Shown here in pieces: positions 36,401-48,400 of a stretch of 64,000 bases of DNA. This DNA comes from Gambelia wislizenii (taxonomy: Eukaryota > Chordata > Lepidosauria > Squamata > Crotaphytidae). A model generated the notes under the pieces. That model searched no databases and had not been told where the DNA came from. It saw only the letters and a program-made list of their open reading frames with translations. Position 1 is the stretch's first letter. The number at the start of each line of letters is the position of its first letter. The stretch covers positions 3,155,501-3,219,500 of the forward strand of contig JAUMIR010000012.1 in assembly GCA_030847615.1 (NCBI GenBank), given 5' to 3'. A program made the position numbers and the translations under genes.

Positions 36401-39400
36401 CCCCCATTGTAGGTCACTCACTCTTGTTTGTTTTTTAATACAGACGTATTTGGCATCCCCCTAGAACCCAACTAATCCTTAACCTGATTTCTGTCTGAAC
36501 TAGTGGTAGTTCTTAACCATGTCCATTAATAGAACTGATGCGCCAAAGGTGTCGCAAGTGGCGTAGCTGAGAAGAGCTGGGGGTGCAGATGATAATGGCA
36601 ACAAACCACCAAATTTTGGTGTTTCCATTTGTAATGGCTACTAGAAAGGGATGGGGGACTAGGGGAACAGCTCATTGAACATTGTCCCTGAAAACAGAGA
36701 CATTGCTTGAAATTTCATGGGTGGGAATGAATTCTGATTTTTTATGCTAGTCCATTCCACAAAGTAATACCACAGTTCACATCCCCACTGTTGGCTGATA
36801 GCACATGTGAGAATCACACACTCTTCTAGGTCTTGTAGAACTGGATGTCCTAGCTAGCATAGCTGGTGGTGAAGAATTCTGGAAGTTGCAGTCCAATAAC
36901 ATCTTAGAAATTCCCACCCTGCCCTGTAGGGATGACTTCAGTTCAGACTATGTACCAAAGCAGACTTTCAAAAACTTCACTATATTTTGGCATGATGTCT
37001 GAATTGACACACTGCACTCTGCAGTCAAGTTAAAAACCATGGTTTAAAGTGAGCCCACAAATCATGGTTTGTGCCAACTATAGCTTGGTGTGATGTCTGA
37101 GTTGACAAACCAAGCTTGCAGTTGTTGCTCTGCCTTGCAGAAAAAGGAAAAATGCCTAGCACATGGAAAATAGAAACAATGAGCTTCAAACTGTGGCTTT
37201 CTTTTATGTTTGGAATCACCAGCTATGGTTTACTTTGGAGGTGGGACTTATGTGGCCCTCCAGATATTGTTGAATTGCAGCTTCCAACGTTCTTCACTGC
37301 TACTGGCTAAGTCTGCTAGGAGTTCGTTTATTATTATTTGCACAGATTGATTCACCACTTATATTCAAAAATTTCAAAGCAGGGTACATTATTAAAACAT
37401 GTTTGACAATGAAATGGACTGCTCGGAGGGCAGTGGACTATCTTTCTTTGGAGGAACAGAGTTTGAATGGGCATCTTTCAGTAATGTGTGGCAAGGGTTG
37501 GACTAGTTGGTCCTTATGGTCCCTTCCAGCTCTGTGATTCTATTAAAAAAAACATGTAATACACAATAAACAAGCTAAGCATACATTCTGATTGATATCC
37601 AAGAAACAGATGTCAGAGCGTTTGTTCAGATACAAATGTTTTAACTTGTATCAAAAATTACACACATTTAGGTTGGATGGCCATCTGTCGGGCATGCTTT
37701 GATTGTGTGTTCCTGGATAGCAGGGGGTTGGACCGGATGGCCCTTTGGGTTTCTTCCAACTCTATGATTCCATAATTCTATGGGCCCTTGTTGAGGTTCT
37801 GGTGGAAGAACACGCCGCATAGTACCTGCTCTGAATGACAACCAGACAGACATCTGGAGCATGTGTTAGTACGACATCTGAAGGGCTGATACATTCCACC
37901 TTTGGTTTAGGTTCTAAACTGTGTTGTTGTGTGCCATCAAGTTATATCTGACTTACGGCGACCCTATCACAGGGTTTTCTTGGCAAGGTTTGTTCAGAGG
38001 GATGCTTGTCTTTGCCTTCCTCTGAAGCTAAGAGAGTGTGACTTGCCCAAGGTCACTCAGTGTGTGTCCATGGGCACGCATGGATTCAAACCCTGGTCTC
38101 CAGAGTCATAGTCCAACACTCCAACCATGGCGTCATGCTGGCTGTCTCTATAAACTATAGTTAGTGTAAACCACAGGTTGATGTCAACACCAGACAAGTG
38201 CCTGTGTCCACATCTTGGTCCAGTACTACAGCCTGAAGAACACATATAGATTTAATGTTGTTAAAAATTGTATTAAAATATACCCACCACATTTTGTTCA
38301 AGCAAAGACTTTTCTCTCCAAGAGTGACCTTGAAGAAAAATAGCTTTATTTGGGGAGGATGTTATACAATTCCTAGAAACCCTCAGCCAACATGTCCAAG
38401 TGGTCATACTGGGTAGGGAATTCTGGGAATTATAACACTTTGCTTATTTTGTCTAGACTGCTACTGTAAATCCAAGGGATCTTGCTTACAAAGAGGCAGG
38501 ACATATCTGGAAATCACCCTAGATGTAGCTCCAGAAATTTCATGGCAGTATGTTTATAAAATTCATGGTGTCGTCATAAGTTGACAGGTGACTTGAAGGT
38601 ATATACACACATTTACCTCGAGCCCAAATACCCAAGGCACCAGCTGGCTGGGGGATTCTGGGAGTGGCAGTCCAAAAAGAAGAACCTTCCCCAAGCCCAG
38701 GAAGATTGCCAAGGAATAACAGGTGCTGTAGGCTCTATTTCAGAGGAAGGAACTGGCAAAACCACCTCTGAGACTTCCTTGTCTAAGAAAACCCTATAAA
38801 TTCATGGGGTCATCATAAGTTGACAGGCGATTCGAAGGCACACGCACAAACACGTTTACTTCAGATGTATAAGCCCTGTCATGTCTTTTTCCCAACCTGA
38901 AGGGCCAGAAATGTTCATGCTTTGCTTCTAAACGAAAGACAAGATTCTGTTCTTGAGCTGTGCAGTTGTGGGATGCTTGTCTAAATATTCTTTTTTTAAA
39001 AAAAAAAAGAAGAAGCAGAAGCATTTGGCTGAATTGTAAAACTGGAAGGTGGAAGGAAGTACATATTGTAAGGGGAGAAAAACCAGGAAGAGAATAAAAT
39101 CTCAATCCAATTTTACATTATCTCATTCCTCAAATGATTTCTTCTCTCAATTTTGGGAGAGGCTGTAAACAAAGCATGACTTGTGAACTCTATTGGAGAA
39201 GGAAGCTTGCTTACCTCAACTTTTGAGGTATTTTCATATCTTTTTTAATGGATGCTTCAAATGCTGGTGAGAAAGGACTGCGGCAGAATCGCAGCAGAAA
39301 TGCAGAGATTTTCCTCGTTCGTTGTTGCTTCAATAGCGAAATGGCCCTCAGGTGTTTGTAAGCTCTCCATCATCTCCTATGGGATTCAACCTTCATTTTC

Positions 39401-42400
39401 TGCAGTTGGTCCCTCCCAAAAACTAAAGTCCAAAACTTTGGGAGGAAGGACCAACTGCAGGAAAAGGAGGATGATTCCCATAGGAGATGATGGAAAGGTT
39501 CCAAACACCTGAGGGCTTCCTGACTCCCAGTCTGTGATCGCTGTTAGCTCAAGCATCTGCAAGCTGAAGTTAAAAACATCTGCAGGACCAACCAGAGTGG
39601 GCCTTAGAGGGCCCTCTAGTGATTTACTTTCCAAGTCGGACTTTGTCCTTTCTGGCCTTACTCAGTCCTTATTTAGGTTCTGCAGAGGAATCATGTGGCT
39701 ACCAGATGTTGTGGGATTACAACTCCCAATACTCTGTACCAGTGGCAGTGCTGTCTAGGGCTGCTGGGAGTTGCAGTCCAGCAACATATGGAGACCTACA
39801 TTATTCCCACGCCTGCTTTAGATCAAGGGTAGAGAAACTTTGGCCCTCCAGATGGGTTGCTTTACAAGCCTGATCAGGCTTATGTAGCAGGCCCAGTGGT
39901 AAGGGGTTGTGGGGAATTGTAACCTAAAGCATATTGAGTGCCAATCAAGAATAAAACTGTTCTTGATTTAAATCAGTGCTTCTCAGCCTTTGGTCCTCTG
40001 GCTAGTCCAACCCTTTTGGACTTCAGCTCCCAGGAACACCAGCCAGCATGGCCAAGGGTAACGGATTCTGGGAGCTGAAGTCCAAAAGAGCTGGAGATTC
40101 AAAGGCTGAGAAACTCTGATTTAAATACTACAGAGTTGAATTTGGAGGGGGGGATTTCCAGGTGCCCAACCTGTACTGGTGGTTGCTTTCCCGAATCTGA
40201 TGCCCCCCCCCCCATGTGCTAGACTTAAGTCTTCCAGATATTTTATACCTCAGTTCCCAGAATCCCTGACTATTGGCCAAGCTGACAGGGACTTCTGAGA
40301 GCTGAAATGCCAAAGTTGGAGGACTGCTGTGCTAGAATACACCTACAAATCCCATCATCAGCTAACATGGTTACATGGAGGGCACCAAGTAGAGGAAATT
40401 TGGTTTAGAAACTTCCAGTGTTGCTTCTGTGGCTAGAAAAAGGGTCTGGCATGATCTGATATGCTCCTGCCCAGATGTGTATCCCATTATGTGCAATGTT
40501 GCTTACTCTCAGGTAAGTAGGTGTAGGGTTGCAGGCTGAGTCCATCCCTGTGCGACATTTGGCTCTCCTTTCTTTTAATTGCCCTCTGTGGCTTTGTTGC
40601 AAGCAGCTTTCCCTTCTCCTTCTCCACTCCTTTTAGTTTTAGAAGGGAAGGGAGATGACAACATCATCTGTATGACTGCATGAAAACCACTTTGAACTAT
40701 GATCGAGGTCAGTAGCATTTGAAAACAACAACAGCAAGCTAATGGGCAGCATTTATTAAAGGCAGGGACCCGTTGACTCCACTAGAGACACATTGGTGGA
40801 CCCCCTCCATCCATCCATCCACTTTTAATTTGTCACCTCAGGCCTCTGCTTCTTTTTTCCACCGAGATTGGAACGTGACCCTAAAACTCCCGGACTCTCT
40901 AAGGCTTGAATATTAGACTTTGGACTTCAAGGAGGAGGAGGAAACCTCTTCAGTAAATATTATTCCTCTTCTCCCTCCTTGCTGGTTGATCCATTTTGCT
41001 CCCAAAGCCATTGGCATCTGCTTCTAAAAAAATTCCTCCAAGATGGGCCACGGGCAGAAATGTCTGATATCCTTATTATTTACTGGACATATTTTAAGTC
41101 TTGGGAAGACTTAAATCAAAACACGTAAATAAATTTGGGCCTAAGTCATGAGTTAATCTCAGCTAGAGTAGACTCATTGACTCCATGGAACTTACATAGG
41201 TGGCAACATACAGAATTCCTATTGATTCATTTAGTCTGTTCTAATTTGGACTAACAATTGGCTTTGGGCCGAGGTGTTTTACCACAATTAAACTATTCAA
41301 AAGTGAAAGACACAAATATAAAATACAGTTGTCCCTTCATATTCGCTGGGGTTTGGTTCCAGGACCCCCCGTGGATACCAAAATCCATGAATACTCAAGT
41401 CCCATGATATGCAATGGCATAGCAAAATAGTGTCCCTTATATAAGATGGCAAAATCAAGGTTTGCTTTTTGGATTATTATTTTTTAAAGAATATTTTCAA
41501 GCCATGAATACTTAAATCCGTGGATACCAAATCCATGGATACGGAGGGACAACTGTATCTGTAATATGGAACTATGACTTCCTCGCCCTCAAAATAAGAT
41601 ATTTTGATATTTTCCCTGTTATCCCAGTCTTTTAAAGACATCTGCACAGAAGGGATTGGCTTGTCAGCACATCTATGTCTATGTGTCTGCCTTCCCTGGG
41701 GTGTGTTTGTTTAGAAATAACCATACTCACCAATATTCATCATCAGCTTCTTAGTTACAAATGCGTAGCTAAGTAATATCTCCTAGCCTCACCCTCCACT
41801 CCCACCTGAATAGCCAGCAGCCACATGGGGCACAGGAGATCTGTTCAGCTGCCAATCAGATGACATTTCCAAACCCCTGCTCTACCAACTAGTGGGAACT
41901 TCACCCTTCTGGCAGCTAAACAGATCTTCTGCCATGTGGGTACTGACTGTTAAGGTGGGCTGCAGGAGGATTTGAGATAGTCTTACAGTAAGACCATATA
42001 GTCTTATTAAATACAGAGCAGTTACAGATCCATAACTCTAGGCTACAAATCTGTAACTGCAATAAGGAATGCCAGCCATTGTCATCTTAGAAGAGGAATT
42101 CCTCCTTATAAACATGTACCCAGGGAGATTTTTTAAAAAAAAGATGCAGCCTCTTCTGTCAAAAATAACATTTTCCCCTTCAAAATTTTGTTACCTTTAA
42201 ATTCTAGGAAAAACAAAAGTAAAATGAAGTTTCTCATCAGATGTTTCATTGGAGTCCAATTTTAGACCCAATGAGAGTCGTGGTGACAAACAAGTCCCAT
42301 TCATTGCACTGGGTCTTTAGTAGTTGGAATTGTAATTGGACTTAAAGCAGAATATTTGAGTAACACACAAAATAATGGTTTTTTTGGTCTTGGGTTTCAA

Positions 42401-45400
42401 TATCTTTTGCATCTCTACAAGTATCTCTAAAGAAGAGTATTGGTGCTCAAAAGTATGTACCTGCTGGGGTGTTTTTAAAGCAGGAATGAGAATTACATGC
42501 AGTGTTGAACTGCAACATCCATCAGCCCCAGCCATCAAAGCCAGTGGTGAGGATTGCTGGGAGTTTCACTCCAACATCATCTGGAGGGTTTGCACAATTG
42601 CCATCCCTGTTTTAAAGAGTTTTTGAAAGAATTTAGTAACTTCTGGCCCTGTTCAGATCCACCATTAAACTGTAGTTTAGCATTATAGGAATGAGCCTGC
42701 ATGAGCTTTGGTTTTACATACTGTCCTCTCTTCATTCTTCTTGGCATGTCAGGAGGGGACTACAAGTATCCACTTTCACTTTAGTATTCACCACAGTTGT
42801 TCATGGCACCCAGACTTGGAACTGTGGTTTGTTCTAACCATGATTCCTTATAGCAAACCAGGATCAAACTTGGATCACGCGGGGTAAAAAAAAAAGTCAC
42901 CAGCTTCTTTCTGCTGCTCCAGAGACTGGAACACGGAGCAATGGGTGCAAGCTCCAGGAACAGAGATTCCACCTCAACATGAGGAGGAACTTTTTGACAG
43001 TAAGAGCTGTTCGGCAGTGGAACACACTCCCTCGGAGCGTGGTGGGGTCTCCTTCCTTGGAGGTCTTTAAACAGAGGCTGGATGGCCATCTGTCGGGGAT
43101 GCTTTGATCAAGATTTCCTGCGTGGCAGGGGGGTTGGACTTGATGGCCCTCGTGGTCTCTTCCAACTCTGCAATTCTATGATTCTATGAAAATATCCTAA
43201 AGGACTGGCATTTTAGTTCTGAAGCAGAAGCTTTTGATCACTTCATGAGGGACAAAGAGAGGAATCATGGAAACCCAAGGCTGGTAAAAGACAAAGCATG
43301 GGAAGGCTCCTTTTTTGGATAACAATTCCCAGAATTGTTAGGGGGTTAGGCTAGATGACCTTTGTGGTTTCTTTCAACACTAAGACTCTGATTCTGTGAA
43401 TCTCCTGTTACCATACTGACTGATAGATAATTTTCCCTCTCCAAATGTAAAGAAGTGTTTCTGTAATGTTAAACTATGATTGATGCTGCATTCAAACCGG
43501 ACCCGAGACTTGAAACTCCCTCACTCCACTCTATTTCATATTTCATAGAATCATAGTTGAATTGGTACAATTATGAAGCCTAGGCCACAGTTCTTGCAAT
43601 GATCATTCCAACATATGTTCTTTTACTGTATGCATTGTTGAAAGGGTCATATCCTATATGTCCAGTATTCCAGCCTTAAGATAATGGAGCCCTTCAAACA
43701 TAGACTCTCCTGCACCTTTTGGGGTCCTTGCCCTTCAGCGTGTGCATCCAGCCATTTTGCTCACAACACCTTTCCGTTTTGTTCGGCCATATTGGGTCCC
43801 CCCCCCTTGCTTTGCGTCGCTTTACTCGTGTGCTGTTTGTGTTTTTTGTATTTTTGTTGCAATTTTTATTTAAATTACAAAAACAATGCATCTTACACAG
43901 CATATATGTTCTCCCCTCTTCTCTCCCTCCGCCTTTTATTTTCTCACTTTCCCCTCTCATTTCTGTGGCGATGGTTGTGGATGTGTTTTGGTTTTTGCCT
44001 GCCTTGCTGTCTCTCTTGCTGCGCTTCCTAGATTCCAGTCACGCAGTCCTCTGTCATGGATGACATTGAGGAATGGCTCAGTACTGATGTGGTAAGACTC
44101 TCTTGGTTCATTTGTTTAATTCTTTTCTATATATCTATATTTATATGTATGTATATTATATAATACATTTTTTAAAAATGTGTTCAGTATTAAAAGTGAA
44201 AAGCAAGTGTTCAGAGGAAAGCTGCAAGCTTCTATGTATATACAGAACTCTTTGGGCAGAATGGAAAGCTAGGGTTCCCATTACAGATTTCAGTTCAGCC
44301 AGGTGGTAAAGTGGTATTGTGCAAAGTACTGTTTCAGGTTACAGGAAGGGTATACCACTTTTGAATGCTCCTGTTTTGCTATATGGACATACACACACAA
44401 GAAGAAGTACTGTATCAACAGAAATCCTTTCTTCCCTCAAGAAAGGAGGAAATTTTCCCCAGACAACCCACCCAAAGATGTGGATGGGTTTTGCAACCAT
44501 GGAATGGTGAGTTCAAAGTAGAAACCAAGTGGGGAATGGAATGGAGTATACTTGAAAAGGGCGGGGAAACCTGGCTTGAATCCTGGACATTCTAACATCA
44601 CGTTTTGCTGCTTCCATAGAGCAGGCCCAAATGGGGCAGAGTGAGGTGGTAGAGTCTAGATTGTGCTGTGGCTTGCTTTGACCCTTCAGATATCATGGGG
44701 TTGTGACTCCCAGCATCCCTTGCCATTTGCTGTGGTGGCAAGTGGGAACTAAAGACTGCTACCTGGGGGGCATGCGTGTATATAAAATGACGTTGTTGTC
44801 CTGAGTAAGTATTCTACCTTCCAATGAAATATTCTTTCAGTCCCCTAAATTTCTAGCTTTGCTGCAACTTAAAACCTCAGTTGAGCATTCAGAAATAAGA
44901 GGTTAGGCATTCAAAGCAAAGCAACAGACAAAGTGATACCAAGGGAAAGCAAACCCACCTTCTTTGGAGGTTTTTAAACAGAAGGTGGGTGGCCGTCTGT
45001 CGGGAATGCTTTGATTGGGTATTCCTATGTGGCGGGGTTGGACTAGATGGCCCTTGTGGTCTCTTCAAACGGTGATTCTATGAAATAGAAGAGTTCTAGA
45101 CATGGATGATGTTCAGGTTCTCTGCAAGGCTAGAATTTGACGACTGAAGGACATTGTCATGGGGAGAGGGGGCAGAATTCTTATTTGGGTGGCAGCACCC
45201 CCGTTTTTGCCCAGCCCCACAGCTACGCACCTGTGGTCGGCTCCTGCTGAGCCACTTTGAAGGGGCATTTAGGCTGCATGTATGATATTTTTGAATATTT
45301 TCTGCCTCAAAAGAGCTGCTTCAGAAGCAGCAAACTAGCTCACTAAGAGGGAGGTTTTAACATACAGTATCTCTTATTTTGTGTGCTCATTTAGTTCCAG

Positions 45401-48400
45401 TTCAGGGAACGCTGAAAAGTATGAACTTCTCTTCCCTAAAGGCTGAGATGATATATTTCAGAGTTCTGTTATGGCTACCACTGGTTGAAGACTCAAAGGC
45501 CTTCAATATACCGTATTCTGGATATATATTCCAGCAAGGCTCAGAGGCCTTTGATGCATTCCAGATTAATTTTGAAGGAGAAACAGAAATGTAACAGTGC
45601 GTCATATGAACCCTTTTTACAAAAAACAGTTCCTAATATTGGAAGCTGCATATCAAGTTGAGTTTGAGCCCCTCAGTGTTAGCATGAATACATTAGTTTT
45701 AAATGTTTGGCAAAATGGAATTGTTAATGTTCCAGTGCTGGGGAAGAGAAATCATAAAATTAACTTGCTTAATCCATTCATTCATTAAATCGTTGTTGTT
45801 TTGTAATCATTAAAAATGGTCAGGGTGACAAATGAAAACAACAAAATATGCTGACCAGTCTCCAGAAATAAAGTCATCAGTTTAACAGTTAAATAATGAA
45901 TAAAAAATAATTTATTTAAATAATGAATTTATTTAAAAAAATGAAATAATGTGACAGAACCAATAAAGTTGTAACAAATTCTTTCCAATACAGTCAGCCC
46001 TCCATATCCACGGATTCTTTATCCACAGGGATTCAACCATCCACAGCTTGAAAATATTAAGCAAATCTTGCTGTTTGCCATTTTATATAAGGGACACCAT
46101 TTTACGATGCCATTGTATATAATGGGACTTGAGCATTCGTGGATTTTGGTATCAATGGGGGTTCCTGAAACCAAACCCCAGCGGATACCAAGGGCCCACT
46201 GTAACTGAAGAGGTTGTTTTCAGACAAGTCATTCTGACACAAGTCAGACTGCCTCCCTCCTCTCCTTGACCTCCCCTTGTGTAGGGTTGGGCTGTGGCAT
46301 GCATGCCAAGTACACTGGCAGTCCACAGAAGGGTAGGCAATAGGTGTTTTTTTTGGTTTTTTTAGTTATTTATACCCCGCTCTTCAGCCACAAGGCTATC
46401 AGAGCAGTTTACAAATTGTTTTAAGCAATAGCTATTTACACATCTACACTGCATTAAATAGTTTCCAATGTGTGTTAGCTAATTGCCCCCACAAGCTGGG
46501 TACTCAATTTACCGACCTACAAAAGGATGGAAGGCTGAGTGAACCTTGGAGCCCGCTGGAATCGAACTTGCAATGTGGTGGCTTGCAGTACTGGCATTTA
46601 ACCACTGTGCCACCAGGGCAGTAGTTGTGGGCTGCTCTGATTCTATAAGCTGTGAATTGGCCAGAGAGAGGGGGTGCTTATGTTTTTGTTGTTATGTTTT
46701 GTTGTTGGCCCAAAATACCAAGGGATGTGTGTGAGGCTGCCCCAGGGTGGCCAGTCTCCTGGATTCTCTTACACACCGAATTGGGATGGTGGGAAGGTGG
46801 TTTTCCCCAAAAAGAGGCCACCGTTTTGTGGATTCAATATTCAACTAGACCAAGTCCATGTGTCTAGCATCCTGTCTCAACAGAGGCCAGCCAAGGGCCT
46901 CCAGGCAGGGCATGAAGGCATCAGCCATCCTTTATTATTCTGAGGAGCAGGCATTTTATGAACGAGGGCCTTCTATTTCAGCTGCTGTGGCTAATGACTA
47001 TTGCTAGTCCTCCTCCTCCATCATTAACTCTCCTCTGCCATCACCATTATCTCCCATCTTCTCCACTATTCTCCTTTCACCATCCCCTTCTTCTCCTTTC
47101 AAAATCACCCCTTTTTCCTCCTTTACTGTTATCATCATCATCATCATCATCTTAATAATCCTTCTCCTCTTGTTTCTCTTCCTCCTCCAATATAATTTTC
47201 TTCTCTGTGAACTTGCCTAATCTTTGGGGTCCCCCCCCCAGTTCACCTTAACTGCTGGGCAATTGTTGCAATTTGCTGGCCATAGCAAATTCCTTCATTT
47301 AGGCATTGCATAATGAAGTCTTGTCAGTCCTGACCTGAATGTCCATTGAGTAATTTGGAGTCCAGTATTTAGGGAAAACACCTCAAATTTAGAGGGAATG
47401 CTGCAGCTACAGTGCTGTATGGCTTAGTACAGTGTCGTAGCTCTGTGTGTGGACCTACACTAGGCTGAGCCATAAACTACTTCCCGCCAAACTTACCATA
47501 CAGCCTCTGAGCCCACCCACCTCCAACATGGCAATTCTGTGATTGGTAGGGAACATGCAGGATCGGAGAAGCATCTGGTTATGTCTCTGTACTCAGTCGC
47601 AAAACGATTACATCAGCACTGAGATCTACCAGGGTCCTCTGGAGGTCTCAGGGCTGCTGTAATTATTTCATACCCGCCTACTGGGACATAAACAGATACT
47701 TTTCTTTCATCCTGCCCACGTTGTGGAATAGCTCTGTTGTGGAGGGGCTGTATCATAAGTCTGGAGGGGTGCTTGGACTCTGTGGAGGGAGGAAGGGAAT
47801 GCTAACCCAATAAAAGGACATGTGCAGGCATAAGGGAAATGTATGCCTGTGTATGCTGCTAACAAGATGGCATCCTGGAACACATGTCTCCTTCCTCTCC
47901 CAATGCCCACCTTCCTTGTGTGACCTGGAAACCCATTGTTCACTGTTGAGTGATCATGCCACCTCACAGTTCTCTTTCTTCAAACATACGCAGTCTCCCC
48001 TAAACTTGATGCCCTCTGGAGGTGTGGGACTTGTCCCCCCTCATCCAGAGTGAGCATGGCCATACAGGCTATGATAGAGATGATGGGAGTTGAAGCCCAA
48101 GATACCCAGAGGGCAGCAAGTTGAGGAATGTCCTTCTCAACTGTAGGTAATGAAGATGTATACTTTTAAGTCAGCAGGCTTTAATAATGTGCTGTGTCTT
48201 GGTTCTGTTGTTAGAAGCAGCCCTGTCCTATGATCTGCCCGTAAGCTCTCTGCCCATGTGCTAATAGTTTCTCTCCCCTTCTCTTCCTCCACCTTCCCAC
48301 CCTTTTCCATTCCTGTTACAGAAAGGAGATGAACTGGAAGAAGGAGTGACGAGTGAAGGTAATGAAGGAGGCACTAGGACAGACGCACCCGCTAATGATC

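Larger units (their letters stand above)
31796..44031. other. Intron 12 (12.2 kb)
   Basis: The largest intron. It holds a candidate cassette exon and a micro-exon (34.9-35.4 kb), a hairpin (39344-39516), a hAT MITE with duplication (39974-40118), a Tigger-like MITE (41326-41555), CR1 ends, SINEs and many fold-back MITEs. 32.66-34.0, 40.3-41.3 and 41.75-42.5 kb are mostly unassigned. Confidence 0.8.
44092..48321. other. Intron 13
   Basis: It contains a CR1 tip (44962-45085), a Tigger-like MITE (45991-46201), a SINE (46358-46620), a pyrimidine-rich tract with an ATC microsatellite (46990-47160) and a fold-back MITE (48008-48122). The remainder is unassigned. Confidence 0.75.
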
